In this document: positions 1-13,051 of the stretch, piece by piece
Layout: every line of letters begins with the position of its first letter
Numbering within the stretch: the stretch's first letter is position 1
Source of the DNA: Mortierella alpina
Taxonomy: Eukaryota > Mortierellomycota > Mortierellomycetes > Mortierellales > Mortierellaceae
Reading direction: 5' to 3'
NCBI GenBank assembly: GCA_029449245.1
Contig: JANATF010000004.1
Coordinates: 1,364,001-1,428,000 of the forward strand
DNA: 64,000 bases
Position numbers and translations under genes: made by a program
The notes under the pieces: model-generated
What the model saw: the letters and a program-made list of their open reading frames with translations, nothing else
Told to the model about the DNA's origin: nothing
The model's database searches: none

Positions 1-1169
1 GGTGGAACGAGCGCACAGTCAACGGGCTGGACGACAGGACGACAGGAGGAGAACAGCAATTGGCGAGGGACGAAAAGGCTGAATGCAAGAGACGAATGAG
101 GAGTGGCGGGGAGCAAGGACGATTGGGCGCTCTTTGTTTCTGAAAGACAACGCTTGTGCTCGGAAGGAAGCAAAGAGATTTCAAAAGAGAGCACGAATGC
201 AGAGAGAGAGAGAAAGAAAAAAAAAAAAGCGATAAAAAAATATCAGGAGTAAAGGGAGAAACGGGAAACAAACGAGGAGCAGCGGTGAGCAAGTTGTCCG
301 CGGAAGGGCAGCTTAGACGCGACGTTGTGAGCTGGCGGTAGATGGAGGTCGGCCCACTGACCTTGACTGACCTTGACGACAAAGAGACAGCAGACGTACG
401 GGCCTGACGCGATCATAGCCAGCCGTCTCTCACGGAATGGTTTCCTCTGTCGCCAAAAAGGAGAGCGGAGCGCAGGCATGGCAGGCATTGGAAGAAAGAA
501 AGACCCGCACGCTTGCTGGCATGAATGCACCTTCGTTCCTGAGCCGTGCTCACCCTCGCCACATCACATCCATCCGCACCATCAACAAAGGGACATAAAC
601 AATCCCACACACGCACTGAGCACATGCATCTATGACACCTAAAAAAAAAAAAAAAAAACATGGCGAGAACGTTCCGTGTGCGTTCTCTGCATGAACAAAC
701 CAGAGTGCCACAACAGCGTGCACTCTGTCCCCACCATGACTGGCGGCACTCCCTTCTGGGACATGAGATATCGTTGCATGAATTGAAGAGAACGAGCTCC
801 TTTTTCATTTTGCCGCGTGTTTTGCCACAGAAAAAATAAAACGAAAATGGCGGACGGCCCAAGATGAAACACCGACCAAGGTGCAAGGGATCTCGCCACC
901 AGCAGGGCGGGGACCATGCGTCTCGGCTGTTGCGTACCGGGTCCAGAGCCGGCAGCATGAAGATGTAAGACGTGTTTATGGCGGTTCTTAGGGGCGAGAT
1001 AGAGAAAAGATGCGAAAACCACTGCACGTTGTCCCATGATGTCACTGGCAGGGCGTGGGTGCGGGTGAGCACAAAGGGCACAAGTACTGTATTTCAAACA
1101 CCCTCATTTCTTATTCCTGTCCACCTGTTCAACCCATCTCCCTCCCTCCTCCCCATCCATCAGCACCTC
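1..1169. other. No gene recognised; region upstream of HOG1
   Basis: I see no convincing coding region here. The stretch is purine/pyrimidine-skewed and holds a 17-base poly-A run near 641-658 and other A-rich tracts. An overlapping open frame of about 220 codons on the minus strand has composition typical of noncoding DNA. The last 100 bases are pyrimidine-rich, as expected for the 5' leader of the downstream gene. Confidence 0.5.
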
Positions 1170-3381
<2,212 letters not shown>

Positions 3382-3546
3382 ATGGCCCCACACTCCTCAT
3401 AGTCAAGTCTCCACGCAGTACATTTGTTGTTGTACCTGAAATTGAATTTAGATTTAAAAAGTGACTTGGAGCACGCTTTCCATCTACTTGTCATCACAAT
3501 TCATCTCTACACAACTTGCCACTAGCGATCGCTGCCACTCGTAGAA

Positions 3547-4759
3547 ATGTCATTCAAATTAACGCGCTGGACGATCGGCCTCTTGATGCTCCTGAGCATC
3601 TTGCCGTCGGTGTTTGGCGTTCATTTTTATCTCGAGGGCTCAGAACAAAAGTGCTTCACCGAGGAACTGCCCAAGGAGACCATGGTCACAGGTAAATGGC
3701 CTCTTCCTCTCCTCTCGATGAATACCGATACGAAAAGTCAATGACTAACCTTACTGCATTGGTCCTTCGCTCTTACAAAGGTGTGTACCATGCCGAGGAG
3801 TGGAACGAAGAAGCACAGAAGTTTGTCACCAACAAAGATGTCAAGCTGGAAGTGACCGCTGAGGTATAGCTATATGACAACACCACAACCACGATAACGG
3901 ATATGGTCGCTACCTCGACCAGCTTTCACAGCTTTCGCTCCACATAATACTCAATCAAGAAACTATGTTATCTACTGGGGTTTAGGAAATGCCGGCGGGC
4001 AACTCAGTTTACAATCACAAGCTCTCGTCTAAAGGCACATTCAAGTTCACATCCGCCGAGTCTGGAGAGCATATTATCTGCTTTACTACTTCGAATGCTG
4101 GATGGTTTAGCTCAACCAAGATTGTAAGGACGGCAAGGAATGTCTGCTGAGTTATCCATTTGCTTCCATCCAGGTGCTTCTCGTCTCAACTTTTTTTTCT
4201 CCGTTCATCTTATTGCAGCGTTTGACTTTGGATATGTCGGTTCGTGACCTTCTGGACGATGCCACCGAGGCTTCTGAGGATTCTCTGAGCGGTAAAATAA
4301 CCCGAGACGAAAGAAACGGCATTCCTGCATCAATTTTTCCTATGGAGTCTTGAAAAAGTTGGTAATTGCTCACTCACCATCAATGTGAATATGATAGAAC
4401 TAGCCCTACGCGTGCGCGAGTTGAACCACAAGGTCGCCGATATGAGACGTGAACAACTATACCTTCGAGTAAGGAACCCGCTTGCATTGTCACTGTGTTA
4501 TTTTCTTCCATTGGCCGGCCCTTGAAGGTGTAATTGGCTGTGGAAACTCCAAAACGTCGCTAACGCGTGTATCTTCTAATCACTTGGGTGTCCCATATCC
4601 ACTCAACAGGATCACGAAAAGGACTTCCGGGATAAGAGCGAATCCATCAACTCTCAAACTGTGATGTGGACCCTCGTTCAACTCGCCATCATAGGTGGTG
4701 TCAGCACCACGCAGCTGCGCTCTCTGCGAAAGTTCTTTGAGGCAAAGAAGTTGGTTTAA
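3547..4759 (+). CDS. p24/TMED family cargo receptor (Erp1/TMED4-9-like)
   Basis: Type I membrane protein of ER-Golgi vesicles (COPI/COPII), involved in cargo selection and vesicle coat recruitment. Exons 3547-3691, 3781-3863, 3986-4123, 4219-4291, 4398-4468 and 4610-4759 give 660 nt and 219 residues, normal for the family. A signal peptide occupies about residues 1-24 (LLMLLSILPSVFG), followed by a GOLD domain beginning HFYLEGSEQKCFTEELPKET with its first conserved Cys; the second lies in HIICFTTSNAGW. A heptad coiled coil (LALRVRELNHKVADMRRE) precedes one transmembrane helix (VMWTLVQLAIIGGVS). The tail RKFFEAKKLV carries the FF and dilysine sorting signals and matches the TMED4/9 (p24 alpha) ending. 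It lies 165 bp downstream of the MAP kinase gene on the same strand, with no evident functional link. Confidence 0.92.
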
Positions 4760-5109
4760 AATAAACAAAGGAACCAGGACACCATACAGCGAATGAAGCG
4801 CAGTATCATCTTCTTTCATCATTTGAACAATCTCCTGACATTACGAGACTGAAGTTCTGCCTTTCACACTGCCGATCAATCTTTCTGCAGTGGTCCTTGA
4901 ACAATATCATTTTATATCTGTAGTCATCTCGGACCCCTCCCAAAGCACTCTGTTTTCTGCTCGTCGGTCCAGATTAACGACGACTAAAAGATGATATCAG
5001 CCAGCTATTTTGCAAAAACACTGGCTGCGAATCTCAGTTCTGCAACGCCATCCGCATTCAGTCTTGATCGGTTCATCGCCAAAAGAGTTGCTTTCTTCTT
5101 GGGAGAACC
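4760..5109. other. No gene seen; 3' flank of the p24 gene
   Basis: This 350-base stretch shows no splice-consistent coding exon. The open frames present are short and overlap the terminal repeat of the adjoining element at their ends. Confidence 0.5.
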
Positions 5110-5111
5110 TA

Positions 5112-5168
5112 TTCGGCAACCCGGGTTGTCATGCAATTTTGACAACCCACGCACAAAACCCATGTAAA
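5112..5168 (+). repeat. Left terminal inverted repeat of the MITE
   Basis: This arm starts TTCGGCAACC and runs through a self-complementary block to CAAAACCCATGTAAA. It matches the reverse complement of 5450-5506 with only a few substitutions. Confidence 0.85.
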
Positions 5169-5449
5169 CTACTTTTTTACCCTGCTGCTTCAAATGTAAC
5201 GATGGAGACGCCAAAATACATCAGAACACGTCTCTTCGCGCTGTCTCTCTGTTGACAATCCTTAAGTTGTCTTCAGGCCGCTACTCGTATGAAGAAATCA
5301 CTTTTTTGAGCGTGGAGAGATGGTAGGAGTAGATATTTGGAAACAAACGTGCGGTGATGGGGCTAGGGACGTCGGGCGTCGTGGCCAACGTGAAAAAAGA
5401 GGAATTGTGTTAAGAGGATCGCCGTTGGCGAGAAGAAAACGAAAAATGA

Positions 5450-5506
5450 CTTTGTATGGGTTTTGTAGAGGGTTGTCAAAATTGCATGACAACCCAGGTT
5501 GCCGAA
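5450..5506 (-). repeat. Right terminal inverted repeat of the MITE
   Basis: Read on the minus strand it starts TTCGGCAACC, like the left arm, and diverges after about 57 bases. The low divergence between arms suggests fairly recent insertion or gene conversion. Confidence 0.85.
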
Positions 5507-5555
5507 TAAGTTATGGAAGTTATCCCTTTCTTCTTCGTTCCTCCCGGTGAAATGC

Positions 5556-5562
5556 AAAAAAA
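5556..5562 (-). terminator. RNA polymerase III terminator of tRNA-Arg
   Basis: Seven consecutive T on the minus strand lie 15 bases beyond the tRNA 3' end, the usual pol III stop signal. A shorter T4 run lies between it and the gene. Confidence 0.75.
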
Positions 5563-5577
5563 GACAAAAGAGAAACG

Positions 5578-5649
5578 CGAGGAGGGCGGGGGTCGAACCC
5601 GCGATCTTTGGCTTCGGAGACCAACACCTTACCACTTGGCCACATCCTC
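5578..5649 (-). tRNA. tRNA-Arg (anticodon CCG)
   Basis: A 72-base cloverleaf on the minus strand decodes CGG. The acceptor GAGGATG pairs with CCTCCTC with one T-C mismatch at position 6. The D arm contains box A (TGGCCAAGTGG). The anticodon stem TTGGT/GCCAA encloses loop CTCCGAA, giving anticodon CCG after the invariant T33. The variable loop is AGATC and the T arm is GCGGG-TTCGACC-CCCGC with box B. There is no intron and no encoded CCA. It sits 71 bases from the MITE. Confidence 0.9.
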
Positions 5650-6260
5650 GGCGAATGAATCTGATTCGCTGATTCAAATTTTTCACTTTTATGCATGGGG
5701 TCTGAAACACGTGATTTACAACTCAGCATATAGAATGGCCTTATGCACTCCAAAAGTTGTGGGCGCGGAAGGATAGCGTGGACTTGACCATGGGCTGGGT
5801 GACAGCGCAAGGCGCGCACTACACATCCCCACTACTATGGTACTATGGTGCCTGAGCACCTTTGAAGATATCAGGAATACGACCAAAGGAAAGGTGAACC
5901 AAATTAGGAGCCCTCTATCATGACGATCGTTACAATGCTCAGTTCTTCATAGATCTGCATGACAAAGCCGAATCCACCAAGCGACCTGTCCTTGACTACG
6001 CCGATTCAGATCAATCTCGGTAGTCTCATGCCTGCGCTGCAATTCGCAGTTGTCTTTGCTCTTTTTATATACGGTGCTACACTGTTAACCACGATCTTCA
6101 TATCGTACTTTGATGGAAACGGAACTCAACTATTCGAAGGCTAGTATGCTGATGTTAAAGATAGTCGCGCCTTTGAAGAATCAGGAGAGTCCTTCGAGAT
6201 GGCTTATGGCAACTTGTCAAGGATGCCAAACCGTTAATGGAAAGGCACGATATTTTATTC
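5650..6260. other. No firm gene; possible 61-codon ORF at 5959-6144 (+)
   Basis: The only item of note is an ATG-initiated 61-codon frame at 5959-6144 on the plus strand. It encodes one hydrophobic segment (about residues 25-50, LQFAVVFALFIYGATLL) that could span a membrane. No splice partners or similarity were recognised, so I regard it as unproven. The rest includes the 3' flank of the receptor gene on the minus strand. Confidence 0.3.
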
Positions 6261-8926
6261 TCAAAAGCGTCGACGGGCGTTTTTTGGGGGCACTACAGGA
6301 GGCAGGTTATGGCTCTTTGCGTGAAATGTGTGAGGCTGTTCTGGCGTAGTGCAGGTTCCTTCATGGAACGAGATTGCTTTGGCAGAGCTGGTTTGTTCTG
6401 AATAAAAATAATCTGAACAGTAAAAGTTGATCAGTTCACTGGGCGTTGGCGTTGTCGGGGACGCAACTCGGACGAATCTAGAGGGAGAAGGGAGCCTGCT
6501 CTGTACTGTAATAGCGAGCTCTGTCGTCCTGGAAGAACCAAGTTTCAGCGTAGGAGAGGGTGTTTTAGGGATGTCGATCGTAGCGGACGACCATACAGGT
6601 CGAGGTGCTGTTCCCTGAGATACCGGTGAGGCCTGCTTCATCTGCTGCACATTTTCCTGCCGCTGTTTGTGCTGTCGATCCTGTTGTTGTCGTTGAGCTC
6701 GAGGGCTCATGTCTGGATCTCGAGTGTAGAGAGGCTCATGACGGTCTACCATGCGCATGTGTTTTTGCCTTATCGGACATATGTAGGCCGCCGCAGTTCT
6801 GACCGGTGTGGTAGTGATGAGCTGCTTCGGTCGTTGGCAAGGTACAATTTCTGAAGAAGGTGCTGGGGCCTTTTGACTGGCATGTGCTTTCTCAGTAATC
6901 ACTTCGCCTATGGATTTTTGCCCTGTTGGACATCTGTAAGCCGTTGCAGTTCTAGCTCTGGCTGATGTGGGGACGATGGCGCTCTCTCGTATAGGACCTA
7001 TATAAGCCGCCGCAGTTCTAAGTGGCGTGGCAGTGATGGGTTGCTTGAGCCGTTGACGACGTACAGCTTCTGGTGAAGGTGCCATGAGGGTTCTTTGACT
7101 AGCGTGCGTATTCTCAGAGATCACTGTAGCTTCAGGGTAAAATTTAACATGCGGCGTGATGGTCAGGGGTGAGTTTTCGTGCTGAATAAAACTCTGCTGT
7201 TGTTGATGGGGAGCCTCGCAGCGCGTTGTCAAGTCTTCCATTATGAAATGAGGCGAGCTTCTCTCGCGCAGAGGCTTCCGTCGCAGATCCTCCCATAGCT
7301 CCAGTCTGAAGCCAAATATGATTAGGACAATGATCCCAGATGCAGCAGGGAGAATGTATGCCAGTGTCGCCCATGGGAACCAAGGTACGTGAGGAGTGGC
7401 GATCCAAGCGCAAGCATTCTGAGCACTCTCTCCGGCAGCCTTCATTTGTTCTTGAGAGGATGATGCAGAAAGAACTCCTTTTTGGAGTGAGATCATGGCC
7501 TGTACATTCAGACATTGCATCCAGTCCATGAACCACGCCGTAGTGGTTATTTCTACTCTTATCTTTCTCAAATCGAAAAAGTAAAATAGCCAGAAGGTCA
7601 TGTAGATGACGAGCAGGCATAGCGCAAAGACTCCAGGCCGCCATTGTTGCTTTAAGAGATGCGAGATCTCACGGGCAGTTTCACGTCGGTGCCGTCGAGT
7701 CGACATTGATTTTGTGCTCGCAGAGTCGCTCCCCGTATAAGTTGTCGAATCACTCGTCGAAGTGTGCTGCATATGTGTCTTGACAATTATTGCAATGAAA
7801 CAGAAGTAGTATTAGTGAGGTGAACGATAGCCGGTTTTGTAACAAAGAGGCATTCGCAAAAGGTGTCATTGTACCTTGATCGTGGCGATTATAGTTCCCA
7901 GGTGCAGCAGTGTTCCTAACGAGACAGTTACTGCAAGTGGATAAAAGAAAAAGGCACTGGAGGCGTTCGGGCTTATAAAACAGGCAGCTCCCATCCCCGG
8001 GTATTCAATCTGCTTGCGTACTGCCACTGGAACGACAAGTACGAAGGGGAGGAAGAACGAAGCTACGATGAGCTGCGTTAGATGGGATTGAATCAGCCGA
8101 GACCGATATGCAGTGAGGAGGTGCAGGTTGGCAATCAAGATAAGTGCAAGGCAGAGTAGCGCTAGTGTGAAATACATGATCGCGATGCCTATGAAGAAAT
8201 GTTCAAGAAATTTGTAAGGCTGGGCATTTTATATTCGTATACACCAGAGAGGCATGGCGCGTCAATACCTTGCAGTCCACAGAGCCAAGAGTTGGATAAA
8301 GTTGCTATTTCAATTTCATTCTTGCATATCAACTGCTCTTTCTTGAACAGCCATATCATTACCACTCCTTCCCAAGGCACCATGACTGTCACGAAGCACA
8401 GGACGATCAAGTGAGGGTGTTTTCGCCGGTTGGGCAACATCATATAGCATATTGCCAAAAACCCACATGCCGCGGTGGAGGTGGCGTGGAAGATACTGCA
8501 CATTGTATACATGTTGATCAGTTTGCTGGACGTGTAGAACACTGAGGATGCCGGGCAGGGAAGGCAACAAGGTCCCATGCAAGACACTGAGGTCAAGTTT
8601 AGAACGTTGTTCACTAAAGGTGGCGGACATGCAATGGCACCGAAGGTCGAATTCGTAATGGGGGCACCTTTTCCTCCCTCCACAGTGGAGGTAGACTGAC
8701 TGGGCGCTGGGCTGGGCATGAGAAATTCGATGGTTGTCGTAATTATCAGTGGAGTGGTCAGAGGAGTGGTTGTTGTAGGATGAAAAGTCGAGGTAGATTG
8801 ACTGGTCACTTGTTTCGTGTTGGATACTCCACAAACCACGTCGGCGGCTAAAGCGGAGACTGGCAAACAGCAAACTAGGACCAGCGCTATAAAAGCATAG
8901 CGAGTCAAGACCTTCTTTGGTCTCAT
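6261..8926 (-). CDS. Frizzled/Smoothened-like seven-transmembrane receptor, paralog A
   Basis: Predicted cell-surface receptor. Exons 8926-8269, 8188-7875 and 7778-6261 give 2,490 nt and 829 residues. A signal peptide (about 1-28) precedes a Thr/Pro-rich extracellular segment without the long cysteine-rich domain of animal Frizzled. A short cysteine knot, CMGPCCLPCPASSVFY, comes next, just before the first helix. Helices follow at LINMYTMCSIFHATS, HLIVLCFVTVMVPWEG, IMYFTLALLCLALILIA, LIVASFFLPFVLVVPV, FFFYPLAVTVSLGTLLH, GVFALCLLVIYMTFWLFYFF and WATLAYILPAASGIIVLIIF. The Cys-Pro-Cys knot, the LPNRRKHPHLIVLCF motif between helices 1 and 2 and YPGMGAACFIS before helix 5 resemble the CRD-less Frizzled/Smoothened-like group known from Dictyostelium. 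The cytoplasmic tail is about 330 residues, rich in Ser/Thr/Pro/Gln, with an internal duplication. Ligand and downstream pathway are unknown. Another rare 7TM class cannot be excluded. Confidence 0.72.
6760..7130 (-). repeat. Internal tandem duplication in the receptor A tail
   Basis: Two copies of about 50 codons share the pattern ENTHASQ / EKAHASQ ... RLKQPITATPLRTAAAYI / RPKQLITTTPVRTAAAYI. A shorter third piece (RTATAYRCPTGQKS) lies between them. Copies are about 220 bp apart in the DNA. The unit falls wholly within the predicted cytoplasmic tail. Confidence 0.7.
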
Positions 8927-9364
8927 TTTCTATCGATACGTTGGTAGAGGATATAAAGATTTTCGATTTTGGTAGAATTGCCATTCAAGTTGAACAGTTG
9001 TTTTGAGGAAGTGAATAAGCCGCGATGTAACGCGATTGATTGATGAAAGAGGTGAGACCTGGGTGGGTAGATTATAAGCTGACAAGTTTGGTGACAAGAG
9101 AGACAAGGGAGGAAAAGTGTTGCGATTTTATTTCTGGAGCTGTAATATGAGGCAACCGTGCATTGAGAGCACATTGGTCACTCTTGCTCGTTCACGGAAT
9201 AAGAGGGACCTTGCGCGCGTGGGGCCGCAACACCGCACGGCGATCTATATGTGTAATATATATCTACCATTGACGGCTATGCATCCTGCTACAGACCGTC
9301 GGATTGATACTATCGTACCCATATCGCATTTCGGCTCAGCCTATTCTCGTATTAACTATAGATC
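8927..9364. other. Promoter/5' flank of receptor A; no gene seen
   Basis: AT-rich intergenic DNA upstream of the minus-strand receptor A start codon. I see no conserved element I can name with confidence. Confidence 0.4.
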
Positions 9365-9757
9365 TCATGATCCAGTAAGCAGCTTTTGACGATGGTACAA
9401 TGATATTAATATATCTTTTTTTTTGTTTTTTACTATACTATCCGAGAGGTCCGTGAAGCTGTAGAAATGGAGCGGTAGGGTGTCTTTCAGGTACATTATT
9501 AGTTTGATTACTATATCTCCTTGGACATCTTGGGAGCAAAAAATTCTCTGTCCAATATTAGGGTCGCGACCTTTATGGATAGTATAATTGTTGGTCAGGC
9601 TTTCGATATGGTCCCAAGGGCACATTGGGCAACATAGAGACAACCTGACACCGCTATAATTGTGGAATTTTCTCATGTGTTGACGTAAAGTACACCACTG
9701 CAGCGCCGCACAATCGAAGTTCCTGCCAACGCGAGGTCTTCGTCGAACATGTCCCAT
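9365..9757 (-). CDS. Hypothetical 130-residue protein, Cys/His-rich
   Basis: An ATG-initiated open frame lies 80 bp past the stop of receptor B, on the same strand. It contains CTLRQHMRKFH and CCPMCPWDH, which have a loose zinc-finger look but do not match the C2H2 spacing. The C-terminal half is lysine- and isoleucine-rich. It could be a small gene, a decayed exon, or simply open AT-rich 3' flank. I do not recognise the family. Confidence 0.25.
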   Translation of the reverse strand: MGHVRRRPRVGRNFDCAALQWCTLRQHMRKFHNYSGVRLSLCCPMCPWDHIESLTNNYTIHKGRDPNIGQRIFCSQDVQGDIVIKLIMYLKDTLPLHFYSFTDLSDSIVKNKKKDILISLYHRQKLLTGS

Positions 9758-9836
9758 TAAGCCAGATCATGCCATCGGCCTCCTAGGTGTTTACTTCCTC
9801 GCCTTTTCATTATGTTCATAGACGCGCCTTTCTGAA

Positions 9837-12323
9837 TTACGACGGAGGAAGCGAAGGTGGAGGACATAGAGGCGGTGAAGTCCTTTGCTTTGTGCGAGAC
9901 TGAACTCTTGCAGGGTTCTTGGAAGGTATCGTTGGCGGCATTGAGCTGATTATTTGCGGGTCCATTGATTCGACCTGTGCCTTGTCCAGGCAAATTCCTT
10001 TGGCGCCTTTGATGCTTCGACGTGAGGCACGCAGGATTTTGTCAGAATTCCCACTCGAGTGCGATCGAGCTGTAGGCTTAACGGGTTCTGGTGGTGAAGG
10101 CCGCTTGGCATGGATCATGCTGGGAGAGTACTCTGCCTGAGGTTTAGGGGGTAGTGGGCATGTTGAAGGTGGACTTGGGAAAGCAAAGAGAACAGGCAAG
10201 GGTAGTGAGTCGAGGGATAGCGTAGGCAATGGTGGCGAGTACAGTTTCTGCCGAGATTTCTGCAAATCGTTGGGTTTGGGGAGTGGCAGGATATGTTGTT
10301 TCTCGTACTGAAGGCTCTGGCTATTGATATCTTCGTACACTTTCTCAGGGCGAGCCAAACATTCAACAATAGGGGTGGCGGCGTCCACTTTCAAAGGAGA
10401 TGGCTCTGTGTTGCACGTTAAGCCTCCGGGACGAGTCTGGTGTTGCTGATGGCCTACTGCTCGCTCGTTATCTGAATGGGTGTGTCGCTGTGCATGTCCA
10501 TGCTCTTTGATTGCATCTATATCAAACGCGACAGGGGGAGTATCTTCATAGCTGACTCGAGACCCTTTCCTCTCCTTAGGATCACAGAGCTGGTGTGGAT
10601 GCAAGTCGTGTTCGTGATTTTGCACGATTGGAAAAGTTGAAGACCGACGCCTGCAGTGCTCCATCCAGGAATTGAAAGCACCAGGGCCGCGAGCAATATT
10701 AAGCACTGAAGACCATTGGGTCCAGAATTCGGATTTTGCAGCAAATATCACTCCAGTAATGATACCGGAGGAGGCGACCATCATCTCCACGATCCCGAAC
10801 AAAATAATAGAAGGTCGCTGAGATGCTGTCTGTTTCGCACATATCGTTTGGGTCTCAAATGGAGTAGCTCCCTTTGCATCGTTCATCAACAGACACTCAA
10901 GCCAGCCGTCGATCCACGGTGCCTTTGGGCTGTACCGTACTTTGCGCCGGTTCTCCAGAAATACATATAGCTACAAAGGAATAAAACATTGTTAGAAGAA
11001 CGGTATCATGAATATAATTCACACTTCACACTGCGGCAGATATGAGTGAGCATTACCCAAAAGAACGTGATGGAGCACGTAAGAAGTGTAAGCATTAGAG
11101 CAGGCCGCCATTGGTTACGGAGAAGCCTATTGAAATGGATGCGGTTTGCACGCTTCGGTCGCGAGTCCAAGGAGAGTTCCGAAAGGCCACCATCGTTGCT
11201 GTTCATGTTTGATGAAACGAAAGCCACCTTCGTGTGCAGATGGTTGTCAGTTAGAATCGATGTATAATACTTAAGCATTAGCATCTTCCAGCTCAGCTTG
11301 ATAAAGGTCACCTACACGGATCATCTTTGACGCTGTAAACAGATGGAGCAGCAATGCAGGGTAGAAGTACGCAGCAGTGGGGTAGAAGAGATACGTGTTG
11401 AGGTTGGCATGAGAGACGACACAAGTGGACCCAACACCAGGAAACTGCGCAAGACCCTTGACCGCTACGGGCACTACAAAGACCAGAGGAAACATCCAGC
11501 AGAAGGCGGCAATCCAGCCAAAATGGCGCTCGACTATATCGCTCCTCCAAACCGCAAGCTAGTATGTGTGAACGACGTTGGTCACATTTCGCGTTGAGCT
11601 CTTCACAATTACTACTCATCAATAAGGATCAGCAATGAAAAAAAAACACAGCACGCGTACCAGATGCAGCTTGTAGATGAGTAAAGAGCTCCAGAGCACA
11701 GTTGTGTGAATAAAGTAAATAATCAACACTCCTTGGATTCCGCAGCTACTCGAGTTTTGTGCCGTGGATATCTCAAAGTCGTTGACACACGAGTTTGTTA
11801 TTCCCGGCATGATGTTGAACGACACGAACCACAGCGAGTCGGAGATGAACAAAAGTAGGACGGAGGTATGAGGTTGCCCGCGCATCTCAGGAAGAACAAG
11901 GTACGATATGACCAGGAATATCTTGCAGGCGAGTGAGATCTGGTGGACCACATACAATGCCATGAGGAGATGCTGAATAACGTTGGGCTCATGGAAACTC
12001 TTCCAGGCGGGACATTTAATGCAGCACGAACTGTAGCACGTCGGGATATCGAGGTTATGGATGTTGGGGATCAATGGGCCAGGGCAATGGTCGAGCGTGC
12101 TGTTCTTGAAGCCAAACGTCAATTCTGCTGGAGGCAAATTCAAGTGTGCTGCTTCTGATGCGTGTGGGCTTGTGCTCGCACTGGTGGAGCGGGAGAGGAT
12201 GTTGATAGCTGTGACGGAAAGGGAAGAAGCGCGGTCTATGTTCTGCGGGGATGCAGGCTGTGTCAAGAATAAGGAAAGGCGTATGACCCATACCACCATC
12301 CATGAGGGTTTGATTCGAGTCAT
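9837..12323 (-). CDS. Frizzled/Smoothened-like seven-transmembrane receptor, paralog B
   Basis: Tandem paralog of the gene at 6261-8926. Exons 12323-11661, 11558-11316, 11227-11057 and 10970-9837 give 2,211 nt and 736 residues. The start at 12323 opens a signal peptide (MTRIKPSWMVVWVIRLSLFL). An extracellular region follows with the same cysteine knot just before helix 1 (CYSSCCIKCPAWKSFHEP). Alignment with paralog A fixes the splice sites: FVVPVAVKGLAQFPGVGSTC corresponds to LVVPVAVRKQIEYPGMGAAC, and FFW joined to LYVFLENRRKV corresponds to TFWLFYFFDLRKIRV. Helix 7 is IILFGIVEMMVASSGIITGV. The tail of about 300 residues is rich in Pro/Ser/Lys and unlike that of paralog A. The intron after KMIR lies at the same phase-0 position as one in paralog A; others differ. 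Same strand and 910 bp between genes point to an old local duplication. Confidence 0.7.
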
Positions 12324-13051
12324 CGGCAGTGGAGTGTGTTCAGCATACAGGATGTGGGCAGTGGAGAGCAAAGCAGCAGCGGTATGCGAGTTGTTGTAGG
12401 CCTGGTGCCCTCAGTGGCTCAGGAATGTGCGCGCAAAAGTGAGACGCCTGTTTCGGCGTCCTCCAAGCCGATTGATGCCCTCCACATTGATTCATTTCGC
12501 GTGGCCTATCACAAAAAGCGCATCCCATGTACCCGGTACCCGGTATCTAGTCTACTGTTACCTATGAATTGAGGTCTCGTTGCACGTTTTTTTGCTTTCG
12601 CCACAAGTCTTTAAACCATCATTGGCTCCTGGGCGCCTCGTATTTTTATACCTCCCTCCGTGTAAGGATACGCGCGTGCCTGCTGCGCGCGTGCGCACTA
12701 CAGGACGAAAGCCATCATTATTCACTACACATCAACCGACTTGTTCTTGACACATCGTGCCATGTTAAACAGGGCGGGTCGCTGTCGTGGCAGCCCACAA
12801 GTGCAAGTGCAACCTCCATCAATTGCACCCTCGAACATCAGCTACTGATGCTATGGATGTAGTCAATGCAGTATACAATAATAGCGGGCTGGTGGACGCG
12901 TTCCCTTCCCCGCCTGTTTCAACAAACCACCAGGAGCACCGTTCAAGACCATTGAGTATGAGACATTTATTTTACAGGCATGGTGCTTTTTTTTTTTTGT
13001 TTCTGTCAATTTTTCAAAGTGGGGCGTTATCGTATACCTCCAATTCCAACT
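12324..13051. other. No gene seen; receptor B promoter and 3' flank of RING gene
   Basis: Noncoding by inspection. It contains a repeated ACCCGGTACCCGGTA motif near 12530-12545 and CGCGCGTG clusters near 12670-12695. Plus-strand open frames continue antisense into the polyQ-coding end of the RING gene and are likely shadows. Confidence 0.4.

Larger units (their letters stand above)
5112..5506. mobile_element. Nonautonomous MITE-like element with TA target duplication
   Basis: Two near-identical inverted repeats of about 57 bases bound a 395-base segment with no coding capacity. Both outer ends begin TTCGGCAACC and are flanked directly by TA (5110-5111 and 5507-5508), the target duplication used by Tc1/mariner-type transposons. 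Each terminal repeat contains its own palindrome (GGGTTGTCA ... TGACAACCC), so each end can also form a hairpin. Length, lack of an ORF and the TA flanks fit a miniature inverted-repeat element mobilised in trans. The family assignment is inferred from the TA only. Confidence 0.8.

Noticed and set aside
413-1081. 222-codon minus-strand open frame upstream of HOG1
   Set aside because: Composition (Cys, Arg, Phe runs from A/T tracts) is not protein-like; no splice partners and no recognisable motif.
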